A DNA stretch of 14,846 bases from JANMZR01 sp040385875 (GCA_040385875.1 JAZKGO010000070.1:1-14846), one strand, 5' to 3'; shown: positions 1-7,487, counted from the first letter of the stretch. The notes: generated by a model from the sequence alone, not told the origin. Translations and numbers: made by a program.

Positions 1-445
1 AACCTCTTTCTTTGAAATAAGAGAGTCCTATATTTTGGCCTTCTTCAGATTCAAAAAGATAGTTTTGGAAATAGTTTTTTGCAAAATTGAGCACTAAATA
101 AAGACTTTCTCTTTCATTTTGAGCTTCTTGCTGCTCGTCGGTATATTCTGCCTCTATTATCTCAATACCATATTTTTTAGCCAATTGCCTCAATGCTTCT
201 GGGTAGCCAATACCTTCAATATCCATGATGAATCGTACAGCATCTCCAGCCTTGCCGCATCCAAAGCATTTATAAATTCCTTTTGAGGGAGAAACAGAAA
301 AAGAGGGTGATTTTTCTCCATGAAAGGGGCAGCAAGCCCACAGATTTGCCCCTTTCTTTTTTAAAGAAACGTAGTCGCCAATCACCTCAGCTACATCTGC
401 TGCTTGTTTGATCTGCTCAATTATATGGGGGTCAATTCTGGACAT
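1..445 (-). CDS. dnaG: DNA primase DnaG, N-terminal part (runs off window)
   Basis: DNA primase makes the RNA primers for replication in the cytoplasm. Reading the minus strand from the ATG at 445-443 gives MSRIDPHIIEQIKQAADVAE, the usual DnaG opening. A CHC2 zinc finger follows, with C39-x2-H42 and C60-x2-C63 as the four ligands, and then a segment typical of the zinc-binding/RNA-polymerase linker. About 148 codons are present; the catalytic TOPRIM and helicase-binding parts lie outside the window. The start is supported by conservation from the first residues. It lies downstream of the TauE/SafE-type gene on the same strand, but a strong terminator separates them, so co-transcription is unlikely. 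This is a housekeeping gene and marks the edge of the accessory cluster. Identification is from the zinc motif and recalled family sequence. Confidence 0.95.
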   Translation of the reverse strand, partial: MSRIDPHIIEQIKQAADVAEVIGDYVSLKKKGANLWACCPFHGEKSPSFSVSPSKGIYKCFGCGKAGDAVRFIMDIEGIGYPEALRQLAKKYGIEIIEAEYTDEQQEAQNERESLYLVLNFAKNYFQNYLFESEEGQNIGLSYFKERG

Positions 446-457
446 ATACAAAGATAG

Positions 458-490
458 AAAAAAAAGACATCCCCACTTAATGAGAATGTC
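458..490 (-). terminator. Rho-independent terminator after the TauE/SafE gene
   Basis: On the minus strand GACATTCTCA pairs with TGGGGATGTC over 10 positions (two of them G-U) around a TTAAG loop, and eight T follow directly (A458-A465 on the plus strand). It lies just after the stop of the 518-1531 gene and just before dnaG, so it separates the two transcription units. Confidence 0.8.
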
Positions 491-517
491 CTCGAAACAT
501 TTTTTATGGAATAAATT

Positions 518-1531
518 CTAAACCAATTCCTTTCTGTTTTTAGCTAGAAAAATGAATAAGCCCAAGCCACAAATTAATGTTATGGCACACATTATCAGTT
601 GGTTAGGGTTCGGTCTAATCACCCACATTGCTCCGAAAAACTGCACAATAAGTATTGAATACAGAAAGGCTGCAATCGTTTTACGAGGTAATTTTGAGAT
701 TACAAATGAACCCAAAGGGGCGAAAATAATCACAAATGGAATACAGGCAATCCACATTTCGAAGGCTTCTTGTTGAAAGTCACCAATGACTCCTGCATGA
801 ATAAAAAAACCTAATATTGTTTCAATAGTCATAATTATTACAGAAGAAGGGACCGCCACCTTTTCGTTAATGCCATAGAAAATTGTCATTAAGCAAAAAG
901 TGAAAATATTAATACCTGTACCAAAAAGGGAGGAAATCATACCGCCAATTACCCCAAAAAAGATTAGACGAAACATATCTGATTTAGCAAAATTTTGAAT
1001 TTTGTCAAAAACGACCCGATGGGGATGCCTATTTTCATACCATAGCACCAGCCCAAAACTTAGCCAAAGCGAAACAAAAAATAGTTTGGCCATTGGTGGC
1101 GAAACAAGTGGAACAATATAATAGGTGCCGAATATCAAGCCCACAGCCCCACCAATAGTCACATATTTAATATAGTCCCAATCTACCTTTATTTTTAGTC
1201 CTAATATCAAAAGGGTTGCAGAGGTCATGCCTAAGCTTTGAATGGCAAATGCAAAGTTGCGTGCAACTGAAGGGTGAATTTTAAGAAAAAGAGTGAAAAC
1301 GGGATAGGCCACTGCCGCACTACCTTCAGGGCTTGAGCCTGCTATAAACGAACCAAAAATCATCGTAATTACTGCTGGATAATGCTTGGAGATATAATAA
1401 AAAAGATCATTAGAATACACAAAAAACAGCCATGTTGATAAGACTAAAACTAGAAATACAATGTATAAATAAGGAATTCTTTTTTGTTGTAAATGAGTAG
1501 TTTGCATAAATATTTTTATTACATTTGCCAT
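518..1531 (-). CDS. TauE/SafE (DUF81) family membrane permease
   Basis: This is a polytopic inner-membrane protein of 337 residues with roughly eight to nine hydrophobic segments. It carries the two internally repeated half-signatures of the TauE/SafE family: G60-SFIAGSSPEG in the first half, and a Gly-rich FFGVIGGMISSLFGTGINIF at residues 191-210 in the second. Members export or import small organic or inorganic anions such as sulfite, sulfoacetate or related sulfur compounds; the substrate here cannot be read from sequence. It is somewhat longer than the usual ~250-residue member because of an N-terminal extension with one extra hydrophobic segment. ATG at 1531 is preferred because a good -33/-7 promoter lies just upstream; a second ATG nine codons in is possible. 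It is divergent from the 1584 gene. None of the dyads found elsewhere lies in its promoter, so it is probably outside that putative regulon. Confidence 0.85.
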   Translation of the reverse strand: MANVIKIFMQTTHLQQKRIPYLYIVFLVLVLSTWLFFVYSNDLFYYISKHYPAVITMIFGSFIAGSSPEGSAAVAYPVFTLFLKIHPSVARNFAFAIQSLGMTSATLLILGLKIKVDWDYIKYVTIGGAVGLIFGTYYIVPLVSPPMAKLFFVSLWLSFGLVLWYENRHPHRVVFDKIQNFAKSDMFRLIFFGVIGGMISSLFGTGINIFTFCLMTIFYGINEKVAVPSSVIIMTIETILGFFIHAGVIGDFQQEAFEMWIACIPFVIIFAPLGSFVISKLPRKTIAAFLYSILIVQFFGAMWVIRPNPNQLIMCAITLICGLGLFIFLAKNRKELV

Positions 1532-1544
1532 TCTTTGACAAGGA

Positions 1545-1577
1545 CAAAGTTAGTTTCAAAAAAAAATAAAAATCAAA
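1545..1577 (-). promoter_or_regulatory. Predicted Bacteroidota-type promoter for the TauE/SafE gene
   Basis: On the minus strand TTTG (1577-1574) is followed after 21 bp by TAACTTTG (1552-1545), which matches the -33 TTTG and -7 TAnnTTTG consensus. The predicted start is close to 1540, leaving a leader of only about 10 nt. The match is exact, but the site is AT-rich and chance similarity is possible. Confidence 0.45.
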
Positions 1578-1583
1578 TTTAAT

Positions 1584-1985
1584 ATGAAAAATATTGATGA
1601 AGTACTTGAAAAGTTGGTGGCTGAGCAAGATTTTTTGAAAGAAATGCAGAGTAAAATTGTTGAAAATTTTGGAATTATGATTCAAAATCAACAGCAAAAT
1701 GCGGATAACCACCAAGCTGTAATTAGTAACCAGTCAACAATTATTCATAATCAAGAAATAATAGTAAGTAACCAAATCAATATTGTTCGTAATCAAAAAC
1801 AAATTGTCCAAAACCAAGTTCAATTGGATGTTATTTTAGAAAACCAAGCAGACTTGCTGAATATGGTTAAAAAAATGAATGGTAAAAATGAAAGTCTTGA
1901 AGAAACAACAAAAATTATTGAGGCTAAGTTGGCGGATAAAAAAGAGTTGTTGAAGGCTAAGTTAAATGATCCGATGTCGCTCTAA
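1584..1985 (+). CDS. Small coiled-coil protein with Asn-Gln heptad repeats
   Basis: I do not recognise a named family. The 133-residue product has no signal peptide or membrane segment, so it is probably cytoplasmic. Residues 35-81 are near-perfect heptads with Asn (N35, 42, 49, 56, 63, 70, 77), nearly always Asn-Gln, and from N42 on Val/Ile/Leu four residues after each Asn. This is a coiled coil with Ile-type residues at a and Asn at d. After N77 the step to the next NQ (N87) is 10 residues, not 7, a three-residue insertion (stammer). A charged Glu/Lys-rich helix follows to the end. A homologue with the same heptads and the same terminal 10-residue step lies at 8830-9075. It is convergent with the XRE gene, 25 bp away. 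Coiled coils with Asn at d are known mainly from trimeric assemblies with an ion in the core; trimerisation here is inference. Confidence 0.75.
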   Translation: MKNIDEVLEKLVAEQDFLKEMQSKIVENFGIMIQNQQQNADNHQAVISNQSTIIHNQEIIVSNQINIVRNQKQIVQNQVQLDVILENQADLLNMVKKMNGKNESLEETTKIIEAKLADKKELLKAKLNDPMSL

Positions 1986-2010
1986 ATTACTATTAAAGTT
2001 ATCTTTCCAA

Positions 2011-2472
2011 TCAAGACTCTCTCTTAAATTTTTCGTCCAAAAGCCTTACTTGAATTAACAAAGACCGTATCTCAGACTCTTTACTTTCCACTATCTGTTT
2101 TACCAATTGCAATTGAATGGACAGCCCCTCAACCTGCTGGCTCAATAGTTTATTATGAAATTCCAATTGCTTAAGAAGTGTTTCCTGCTCAGCATTAGGG
2201 AGATTTTGATTTACAGCCAGTTTTTTAGTAATTACTAATTCTTCAATTTGAGAATCTGACAATTCCGATAAATTGGAATTCTGAAGTATGTCTGTGTTGA
2301 TGCCAAAGAAAGTTGCAATAGTTTCACTTACTATTAGAGAGGGGAATGTTTTTCCTGTTTCATAATCAGATATGGCACTTTTGCTTATCTTTAGTATCTC
2401 CGCAAGGCTTTCCAGCGTCTCTTTCTTTTTTTTTCGTAATAAGCGGAGATTATGCCCGAAATTATTTTCCAT
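2011..2472 (-). CDS. XRE-family transcriptional regulator with C-terminal coiled coil
   Basis: A 153-residue DNA-binding protein. Residues about 8-62 form a Cro/CI-type helix-turn-helix: NLRLLRKKKKETLESLAEIL then KISKSAISDYETGKTFPS, with the recognition helix around residues 30-38 and the typical YETGK-x2-P turn. Residues about 94-150 are a Leu/Gln/Glu-rich helix that looks like a coiled-coil dimerisation element; there is no peptidase or ligand domain. It is divergent from the DUF3179 gene. Two dyads of the form TTCC-N8-GGAA lie at its 5' end, one across its start codon (2467-2482) and one 25 bp upstream (2497-2512), which suggests autoregulation. Because the same dyad recurs before two other operons in this window, it is the best candidate for a local master regulator. 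The helix-turn-helix call is secure; the link to the dyads is inference. Confidence 0.88.
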   Translation of the reverse strand: MENNFGHNLRLLRKKKKETLESLAEILKISKSAISDYETGKTFPSLIVSETIATFFGINTDILQNSNLSELSDSQIEELVITKKLAVNQNLPNAEQETLLKQLEFHNKLLSQQVEGLSIQLQLVKQIVESKESEIRSLLIQVRLLDEKFKRES

Positions 2473-2482
2473 TTAGAGGGAA
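2467..2482. promoter_or_regulatory. Dyad A (TTCC-N8-GGAA) across the XRE start codon
   Basis: TTCCATTTAGAGGGAA has TTCC and GGAA arms 8 bp apart. The site overlaps the ATG of the XRE gene (2472-2470) and starts exactly 30 bp, near three helical turns, from dyad B. This position is suited to autorepression. It is the weakest of the set in its inner bases. Confidence 0.5.
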
Positions 2483-2496
2483 TTATTGAATATTAT

Positions 2497-2512
2497 TTCC
2501 AAATATTTGGAA
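2497..2512. promoter_or_regulatory. Dyad B, perfect 16-bp palindrome between XRE and DUF3179 genes
   Basis: TTCCAAATATTTGGAA is a perfect palindrome in the divergent intergenic region. Its right arm contains the TTTG that would be the -33 element of the DUF3179 promoter. It is the best single candidate operator in the window and closest to a consensus for the other five sites. Confidence 0.7.
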
Positions 2513-2537
2513 GTTGTAATTTTTATCTTTTCCTTTG
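2506..2537 (+). promoter_or_regulatory. Predicted promoter of the DUF3179 gene, overlapped by dyad B
   Basis: TTTG at 2506-2509, then 20 bp, then TTCCTTTG at 2530-2537, one base off the -7 consensus TAnnTTTG. The predicted transcript start is near 2541, giving a leader of about 88 nt. The same geometry (dyad arm containing TTG, 20 bp, -7-like box) recurs at 4112 and 11109, which strengthens the call. Confidence 0.5.
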
Positions 2538-2628
2538 TAGTGCAATTTAACTAATTAGGTAAAGATTTAAAAACCAAATTTGTTTTATTAACGAAAGTGA
2601 ATTTACAGATTTTTGGAAAAATTGAAAA

Positions 2629-3774
2629 ATGAATAAGATATTTTTTGGATCTTTAGTTGGCTTAATACTCTTTGAAATTCTCAATGTGTATTTTATTATG
2701 CCAATGCCAGGAAGCCAAAGGATGAGGAGTATCGATATCGCCTATTTTTTATACGATTTCCGCTGGATGTTTAGAATTATTTTTGGAATTGGAATTGTTC
2801 TAACTTTTGCGGCAGTGTTCCGTTTTAAAAAATGGCTGCCAATTCTTTCGATTTTGATTTTAATAGCAGTTGCTTATTTGTTTAATTTTAATATGGCAGC
2901 CGATGCCATGTTTTTGCAGCCTAGGCAATTGCAAATGTTATCAGCTAAAGCCAATAAAATTACTAAAGATCGGATGATCATCGGGGTTGAGCATAATGGT
3001 GAATCCAAAGCTTATCCTATCTCCCTTATAGGGTATCACCATCAAGTGCTAGATACTGTGGGAGGTAAACCGATTATGGTTACTTATTGTACAGTATGCC
3101 GAACAGGAAGGGTCTATGAGCCTATGGTAAACGGTAAGCCTGAAAAATTTCGATTGGTGGGTATGGATCATTTCAATGCAATGTTTGAAGATGCCACCAC
3201 AAAAAGTTGGTGGAGGCAAGCCAACGGAGAGGCTATAAAAGGCAAACTAAAAGGGCAAAAATTACCGGAATTATTGTCCTATCAAACTTCATTGGAAAAG
3301 TGGTTTGAAATCCATCCAAATAGCTTGGTGATGCAAGCTGATCAAAATTTTACCGAAAAATACGACAGCACCTATAAATACGAAAGGGGCAAGTCAATGA
3401 AAGAATTGACTAGGACTGACTCACTTTCTTGGAAAGATAAAAGTTGGGTGGTGGGTATAACAATTGGTAAGCAGAGTAAAGCTTTTGACTGGCTGCGATT
3501 AAAAAGGGAGCGTATAGTGAATGAAACAATCAATGGGCAACCAATTGTATTGGTATTGGCCAGTGATGATAAAAGTTTTTTTGCTTTTCAAAGGCATTCG
3601 GCTAGTGAAAAGTTCGCCATAAAAAAAGATACTCTAGTGGTTGGGACTAAACGATATAATCTGAAAGGAACTGCCCTAAATAGTGTAGAGAATGAATCAT
3701 TGAAACCAGTTAAAGCCTATCAAGAGTTTTGGCATAGTTGGAAGTCATTTCATGAAAACACTGAAAAATATTGA
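2629..3774 (+). CDS. DUF3179 domain protein with N-terminal membrane segments
   Basis: The 381-residue protein starts with three hydrophobic segments (about residues 4-24, 49-66 and 69-88). A soluble domain with the DUF3179 hallmarks follows: IGVEHNGESKAYPISLIGYH, then GGKPIMVTYCTVCRTGRVY with a CxxC pair at C154 and C157, then a Trp-rich segment and a G-rich loop. The biochemical role of this family is not established to my knowledge. The CxxC pair could be a metal or redox site, and the domain probably faces the periplasm (inference). It forms a one-gene unit: promoter and dyad B upstream, a strong terminator 25 bp after the stop. Its dyad puts it in the same candidate regulon as the AhpD-like and haloperoxidase-like genes. 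ATG at 2629 is the first Met before the first membrane segment. Confidence 0.85.
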   Translation: MNKIFFGSLVGLILFEILNVYFIMPMPGSQRMRSIDIAYFLYDFRWMFRIIFGIGIVLTFAAVFRFKKWLPILSILILIAVAYLFNFNMAADAMFLQPRQLQMLSAKANKITKDRMIIGVEHNGESKAYPISLIGYHHQVLDTVGGKPIMVTYCTVCRTGRVYEPMVNGKPEKFRLVGMDHFNAMFEDATTKSWWRQANGEAIKGKLKGQKLPELLSYQTSLEKWFEIHPNSLVMQADQNFTEKYDSTYKYERGKSMKELTRTDSLSWKDKSWVVGITIGKQSKAFDWLRLKRERIVNETINGQPIVLVLASDDKSFFAFQRHSASEKFAIKKDTLVVGTKRYNLKGTALNSVENESLKPVKAYQEFWHSWKSFHENTEKY

Positions 3775-3798
3775 AAGTTAAAAAAGGTTAATAATCTA

Positions 3799-3828
3799 CT
3801 CTGCAAAGTATTTTACTTTGCAGAGTTT
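3799..3828 (+). terminator. Terminator after the DUF3179 gene
   Basis: A perfect 12-bp stem, CTCTGCAAAGTA against TACTTTGCAGAG, with a TTT loop, begins 25 bp after the DUF3179 stop. Only three T follow directly, so termination may be partial; a second hairpin lies downstream. Confidence 0.65.
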
Positions 3829-3911
3829 CTGAAAACCTCAATTTTAAAAGATTTTATTTTGTAAGGTAAGTAAATCATAGTGAATTTTTTTAAATAGTTG
3901 AAAGATTTTTT

Positions 3912-3950
3912 ACTCCACTTTTCATTTTGAATAGTGGAGTTTATTTTTTT
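3912..3950 (+). terminator. Second, T-tailed hairpin terminator
   Basis: ACTCCACT (3912-3919) pairs with AGTGGAGT (3933-3940). An inner TTCA/TGAA pairing can extend the hairpin, and TTTATTTTTTT follows. The T tail is on the plus-strand side only. Together with the 3799 hairpin it insulates the downstream operon from read-through. Confidence 0.65.
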
Positions 3951-3963
3951 AATACCTCTAATA

Positions 3964-3979
3964 TTCCTAAATACTGGAA
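3964..3979. promoter_or_regulatory. Dyad C (TTCC-N8-GGAA), distal site of the CMD/receptor operon
   Basis: TTCCTAAATACTGGAA has full TTCC and GGAA arms. It lies exactly 138 bp upstream of dyad D. The same 138-bp step separates dyads E and F before the haloperoxidase operon. No -7-like box lies 20 bp downstream, so it is more likely an auxiliary binding site than a second promoter. Confidence 0.55.
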
Positions 3980-4101
3980 ATTTGATCTATTGTTCAATTG
4001 TTAGCTTGTGCTCATTTGACTATTAAATCATACATTTTTTTATTTAAATCTGCCAGAAAACGCCCAATTACCAAAAAATAATCTTGATTTGTGGAATTTT
4101 A

Positions 4102-4117
4102 ATCCAAATAATTGGAA
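4102..4117. promoter_or_regulatory. Dyad D (ATCC-N8-GGAA), proximal site of the CMD/receptor operon
   Basis: ATCCAAATAATTGGAA differs from dyad B mainly in its first base and centre. It sits inside a 27-bp block (4093-4119) that is 22/27 identical to 11091-11117 around dyad F. Its right arm carries the TTG of the predicted -33 element. Confidence 0.65.
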
Positions 4118-4142
4118 ATATGGAAAATTGAAACTTTCTTTG
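4112..4142 (+). promoter_or_regulatory. Predicted promoter of the CMD/receptor operon
   Basis: TTG at 4112-4114 inside dyad D, a 20-bp spacer, then TTTCTTTG at 4135-4142 (one base off TAnnTTTG). The transcript would start near 4147, about 25 nt before the CMD start codon. Confidence 0.5.
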
Positions 4143-4171
4143 TGAATCTAATTATAAATTGAAATCGTGTT

Positions 4172-4750
4172 ATGTCGCATATACCATTAGAAGCCCACTT
4201 GCCAGGCATAACAGGTTTGTTGGAATATCGAAAAGATTCAGCAAAACCGATCCGTGAGCTTACCCAAATATTGCTTCGAGGCGAGTCCACTCTTACTGAA
4301 GGTGAAAGAGAATTGATTGCCTCGCTTGTTTCAGCCCGAAATGAATGTGTCTTTTGTACAACTGCACATACTGCTGCCGCCGATATATTGTTGGGAAATA
4401 CCTCAACATGCGAATTGGTGAAACTCGATTTCGAAACCGCACCAGTTTCCGCTAAAATGAAAGCATTGTTAGCAATTGCCGAAAGAGTGCAACAAAACGG
4501 CAAAAAAGTAACTGATACATTGGTTGCAAGAGCGAAAGCCAATGGAGCAACTGACCGTGAAATCCATGATACAGTACTCATTGCTTCTCTTTTTTGCCTT
4601 TATAACAAATATGTTGACGGCTTGGCGAGTTTCACACCAACAGACCCTTCTTTTTATTTAAAATTAGGTGAGCGTATCACCACAGTTGGCTACAATAGAA
4701 TGCCGGGCGGCTACGAAAAGCTAAAAGAAGAAAATAAAAATTTAAAATAA
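4172..4750 (+). CDS. AhpD-like carboxymuconolactone decarboxylase (CMD) family protein, copy 1
   Basis: A 192-residue cytoplasmic protein of the AhpD/CMD fold, close to the 'peroxidase-related enzyme' subgroup. The AhpD catalytic set is complete: E47 in GERELI, C59-V-F-C62 and H66. The Glu-to-Cys (12) and Cys-to-His (4) spacings equal those of AhpD. A second conserved block, REIHDTVLIASLFCLYNKYVDGL, follows. Such proteins usually act as thiol-dependent hydroperoxide or disulfide reductases; the true substrate is unknown. It is the first gene after dyad D and its promoter, and the TonB-dependent receptor starts 36 bp downstream, so the two are probably co-transcribed. Three paralogues lie at 9158, 9752 and about 10333. 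Compared with them it has a longer basic C-terminal tail. Family and active site are seen directly; the function is inference. Confidence 0.9.
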   Translation: MSHIPLEAHLPGITGLLEYRKDSAKPIRELTQILLRGESTLTEGERELIASLVSARNECVFCTTAHTAAADILLGNTSTCELVKLDFETAPVSAKMKALLAIAERVQQNGKKVTDTLVARAKANGATDREIHDTVLIASLFCLYNKYVDGLASFTPTDPSFYLKLGERITTVGYNRMPGGYEKLKEENKNLK

Positions 4751-4786
4751 ATGCCAAATAAAAGCTAACTCAAAAATCAATTTCTT

Positions 4787-7333
4787 ATGAAAAAATTCTT
4801 TACTCTAATTTTCTTATCGCTTGGTACAGTCACTTTTGCTCAGAATATTACAGGTACAATTACCGATTCCGAAACCAGAAGACCCATACAAGGCGTATCG
4901 GTAACTTTAAAAGGCAGCAAATCTGGTGATGCTACCAATTCCAATGGTCAATTTTCTATAAAAGGTTCTTTGCCTGCTACTTTATTGATAAGTATGGTAG
5001 GTTTTGAAAAAAAAGAAGTTGACCTATCAAACGCCGATGGAATTTCTATTAACCTAAAACAAAGTTCAGAACTTTTGAGCCAAGTGGTAATTTCTGCCTC
5101 AAGAATTGAAGAAAGCATTTTGAAGTCACCCGTTACGATTGAAAAAATGGACATTCGGGCTATTCAAATGTCGCCTTCTGCCAACTTTTATGATGCTTTG
5201 GTTAATCTGAAAGGCATTGATATGGTTACGAGTAGTTTAACCTACAAAGCCATTAATACTCGTGGTTTTAATACCACTGGAAATGGTCGCTTTTTGCAGA
5301 CTGTTGATGGTGTAGATAGCCAAAGTGCTGGCCTAGGCTTTGCGATGGGAAATCTTTTTGGTCCGCATGATATTGATGTGGAAAGCGTTGAGTTGATTCC
5401 CGGAGCGGCATCGGCGCTATATGGCCCAGTTGCTTTTAATGGTCTACTTTTCACCAAAACAAAAAATCCATTTGATTTTCAAGGGCTTAGTGTGCAAACC
5501 AAAATTGGCGTGAATCATATTGGCGATGGCTCAGAATACGGTGCAAAGCCGATGACAGATTTGGCCATTCGTTATGCAAAAGCGTTCAAAAATAAGTTTG
5601 CTTTTAAAATAAATCTATCACGCTTGGCAGGTACCGATTGGTATGCCAATGACCTCACAGATATTGATGCGAATACTGCGGCAGCTAGTCGTGGTCCAAA
5701 TAATCCAGGCAAAAATCAATTGAATATTTATGGCGATGAAGTGGCACAAACCATTGCAAATATCGGGCGAGTGTCTCGCACAGGTTACGAGGAGCGTGAT
5801 GTGGCCAATTATGGCGTTCATAGCACAAAAGCAAATGCCGCTTTGCATTATAAAATCAAGAATAATTTAGAAGCCATCTATGCAATCAATTTTAGCGAAG
5901 GTGTTGCACAATACACAGGTAGTCAGCGATTTGCAATTAATGGTTTCAATTTTTTCCAACATAGACTGGAGCTTAAAAGTGATAAGTTTTATGTGCGGGC
6001 TTATTCAAGTCAAGAAGATTCNNNNNNNNNNNNNNNNNNNNNNNNNNNNNNNNNNNNNNNNNNNNNNNNNNNNNNNNNNNNNNNNNNNNNNNNNNNNNNN
6101 NNNNNNNNNNNNNNNNNNNNNGATTTTAGCTCGGCTTTGAAAGTGATTAACCTTCAAGTGGGAGGAAATTTAAGAAAATACTATTTAGATACGCAAGGTA
6201 CCTTATTTGATGATAAAGGCAAAAATTTAACTAATTCTGAATATGGTGTGTTTGCTCAAGCTTCGAAGTCATTATTAAACGAGAAATTAAAGCTAACATT
6301 ATCAGGTCGTTACGATAAAAATGAAAACTTTGAAGGCCGATTTACTCCAAGAGCTTCGATAGTATTTAGTCCAAAGGAAAATCAAAATTTCAGAGCAAGT
6401 TATCAGACTGGCTTCCGAAATCCATCCATCGGAGACCAATATATTAAGTTGAATGCTGGCCCAATTATTATTTTGGGTGGCGCACCTGTAAATTCTAAAG
6501 ACACTAAAGAGGCTAATGCCTACAACAATTCATACACAATTGCTTCTGTCAGTGCATTTGGCGGGGCGTTTGGAAAAGAAGTGGGTAGCGGAGTCCCTTT
6601 TCCTCAGGCAGTCGCCAATAATAAGGACAAATTGGTAAAATCAAATGTGGCTTATATTAAACCAGAGCAAGTGCAAAGCTTTGAGCTGGGCTACAAAGGT
6701 TTGTTGACGGATAAATTGCTTTTCGATATCAATTATTACAATAGCCAATACAAGGATTTTTTGATTAATACAGTAGTAATGGCACCAAATAGCGCTGTTT
6801 TGGGGGCAGATGGTAAGCCAAATTTCAATGCAGCAGCGGATATTTTGGGCGGAAATACGCAATTATATCAATTGTACACCAACGCTGCCGACAAAGTTTC
6901 CATTCAAGGTGTTGGCTTAGGGTTGGGTTATATTTTACCCAAAAATTACAGAATAAACGCCAACGCCACTTGGTCTGATTTTAATATTATGGATGCCAAT
7001 CCGAGCAATATACCAGCATTTAATACCCCAAAATGGAAATCCAATTTGGTATTAAGTAATGGTAAACTGACTGAAAATTTGGGCTTTAGCGTGGCTTGGC
7101 ATTGGCAATCCTCTTTTGATTGGTATGGTACATTTACCACTCCGTTGCCAGGCAAAATCAAAGCGTATAGTTTGTTAGATGCTCAAGTGAGTTACAAATT
7201 GCCAGCTTTGAAAAGCATTGTAAAACTAGGTGCTAGTAACCTTACCAATCAATATATTGTGCAAGCTTACGGCTCTCCAGCTGTTGGCGGTTTATATTAT
7301 GTGAGTTTAAATTTTGATGAAATATTTCGATAA
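4787..7333 (+). CDS. TonB-dependent outer-membrane receptor (interrupted by an assembly gap)
   Basis: A ligand-gated outer-membrane transporter energised by TonB. Residues 1-18 are a signal peptide ending TFA before Q19. Residues about 21-92 are a carboxypeptidase-regulatory-like beta domain (ITGTITDSETRRPIQGVSV). The plug domain covers about 100-230, including INTRGF, a FLQTVDGVD loop and VELIPGAASALYGPVAFNG. A long barrel follows to residue 848. There is no SusD-like gene beside it, so it is not a SusC/SusD glycan system; siderophores, metal complexes or small organics are possible. 100 N (6022-6121) remove part of the barrel. The reading frame happens to stay open across them, but homologues I recall carry more than 34 residues here, so the real gap may be larger. 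It lies 36 bp after CMD copy 1 and upstream of an MFS gene, a plausible two-membrane import route. Confidence 0.9.
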   Translation: MKKFFTLIFLSLGTVTFAQNITGTITDSETRRPIQGVSVTLKGSKSGDATNSNGQFSIKGSLPATLLISMVGFEKKEVDLSNADGISINLKQSSELLSQVVISASRIEESILKSPVTIEKMDIRAIQMSPSANFYDALVNLKGIDMVTSSLTYKAINTRGFNTTGNGRFLQTVDGVDSQSAGLGFAMGNLFGPHDIDVESVELIPGAASALYGPVAFNGLLFTKTKNPFDFQGLSVQTKIGVNHIGDGSEYGAKPMTDLAIRYAKAFKNKFAFKINLSRLAGTDWYANDLTDIDANTAAASRGPNNPGKNQLNIYGDEVAQTIANIGRVSRTGYEERDVANYGVHSTKANAALHYKIKNNLEAIYAINFSEGVAQYTGSQRFAINGFNFFQHRLELKSDKFYVRAYSSQEDXXXXXXXXXXXXXXXXXXXXXXXXXXXXXXXXXXDFSSALKVINLQVGGNLRKYYLDTQGTLFDDKGKNLTNSEYGVFAQASKSLLNEKLKLTLSGRYDKNENFEGRFTPRASIVFSPKENQNFRASYQTGFRNPSIGDQYIKLNAGPIIILGGAPVNSKDTKEANAYNNSYTIASVSAFGGAFGKEVGSGVPFPQAVANNKDKLVKSNVAYIKPEQVQSFELGYKGLLTDKLLFDINYYNSQYKDFLINTVVMAPNSAVLGADGKPNFNAAADILGGNTQLYQLYTNAADKVSIQGVGLGLGYILPKNYRINANATWSDFNIMDANPSNIPAFNTPKWKSNLVLSNGKLTENLGFSVAWHWQSSFDWYGTFTTPLPGKIKAYSLLDAQVSYKLPALKSIVKLGASNLTNQYIVQAYGSPAVGGLYYVSLNFDEIFR
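6022..6121. other. Assembly gap of 100 N inside the receptor gene
   Basis: Exactly 100 N, the usual placeholder for an unsized scaffold gap. Both flanks read in one frame as receptor barrel sequence, ending YSSQED before it and resuming DFSSALKVINLQVGG after it. Confidence 0.98.
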
Positions 7334-7356
7334 GAAATTAGATTTAAGAAATTAGA
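7331..7356. repeat. 12-bp direct repeat at the receptor stop codon
   Basis: TAAGAAATTAGA occurs at 7331-7342 and again at 7345-7356; the first copy contains the stop codon. The 154-bp spacer to the MFS gene is otherwise AT-rich, with no hairpin, dyad or clear promoter, so the MFS gene may be read from the upstream promoter. Confidence 0.6.
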
Positions 7357-7487
7357 AAAAAGACATGATACAAGAGAATAAATTAAATAACATATAAAAA
7401 TAAGATTCAATCTGAACCATTAGAAAACAATTCAAAAAGAATAATAACTGAGTACGCATGATACACGACTAAATACCTAATACACAA

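Larger units (their letters stand above)
3775..4171. other. Intergenic region: two terminators, two dyads, one promoter
   Basis: This stretch of about 400 bp holds two successive hairpin terminators for the DUF3179 transcript (3799 and 3912), a distal dyad C (3964), a proximal dyad D (4102) and a promoter (4112-4142) for the CMD/receptor operon. Between 3826 and 3911 and between 3980 and 4090 I see no ORF or clear RNA gene. Short patches after dyad C resemble the DNA after dyad E at 10960-11010, so the regulatory region may be an old duplication. Confidence 0.6.

Noticed and set aside
443..456. TATCTTTG box (minus strand, 456-449) three bases before the dnaG start, suggesting a leaderless dnaG transcript
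   Set aside because: It matches TAnnTTTG, but no TTG lies at the right distance upstream, and the -33 position would fall inside the TauE/SafE terminator hairpin. Too weak to annotate.
1410..1715. Open frame of about 100 codons on the minus strand overlapping the start of the 1584 coiled-coil gene
   Set aside because: Low-complexity Phe/Leu/Asn-rich translation, overlaps two better-supported genes and spans the TauE/SafE promoter.
2352..2367. A further TTCC inside the XRE gene as a seventh dyad
   Set aside because: The matching arm is AATC, not GGAA, and it is not at 138 bp from dyad B.
4099..4581. A 160-codon open frame antisense to CMD copy 1
   Set aside because: The plus-strand frame has full AhpD motifs; the antisense frame is a shadow and would run into the operon promoter.
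4787..7333. SusC-type component of a glycan utilisation locus
   Set aside because: No SusD-like lipoprotein or glycoside hydrolase lies next to it; the neighbours are a CMD protein and an MFS transporter.
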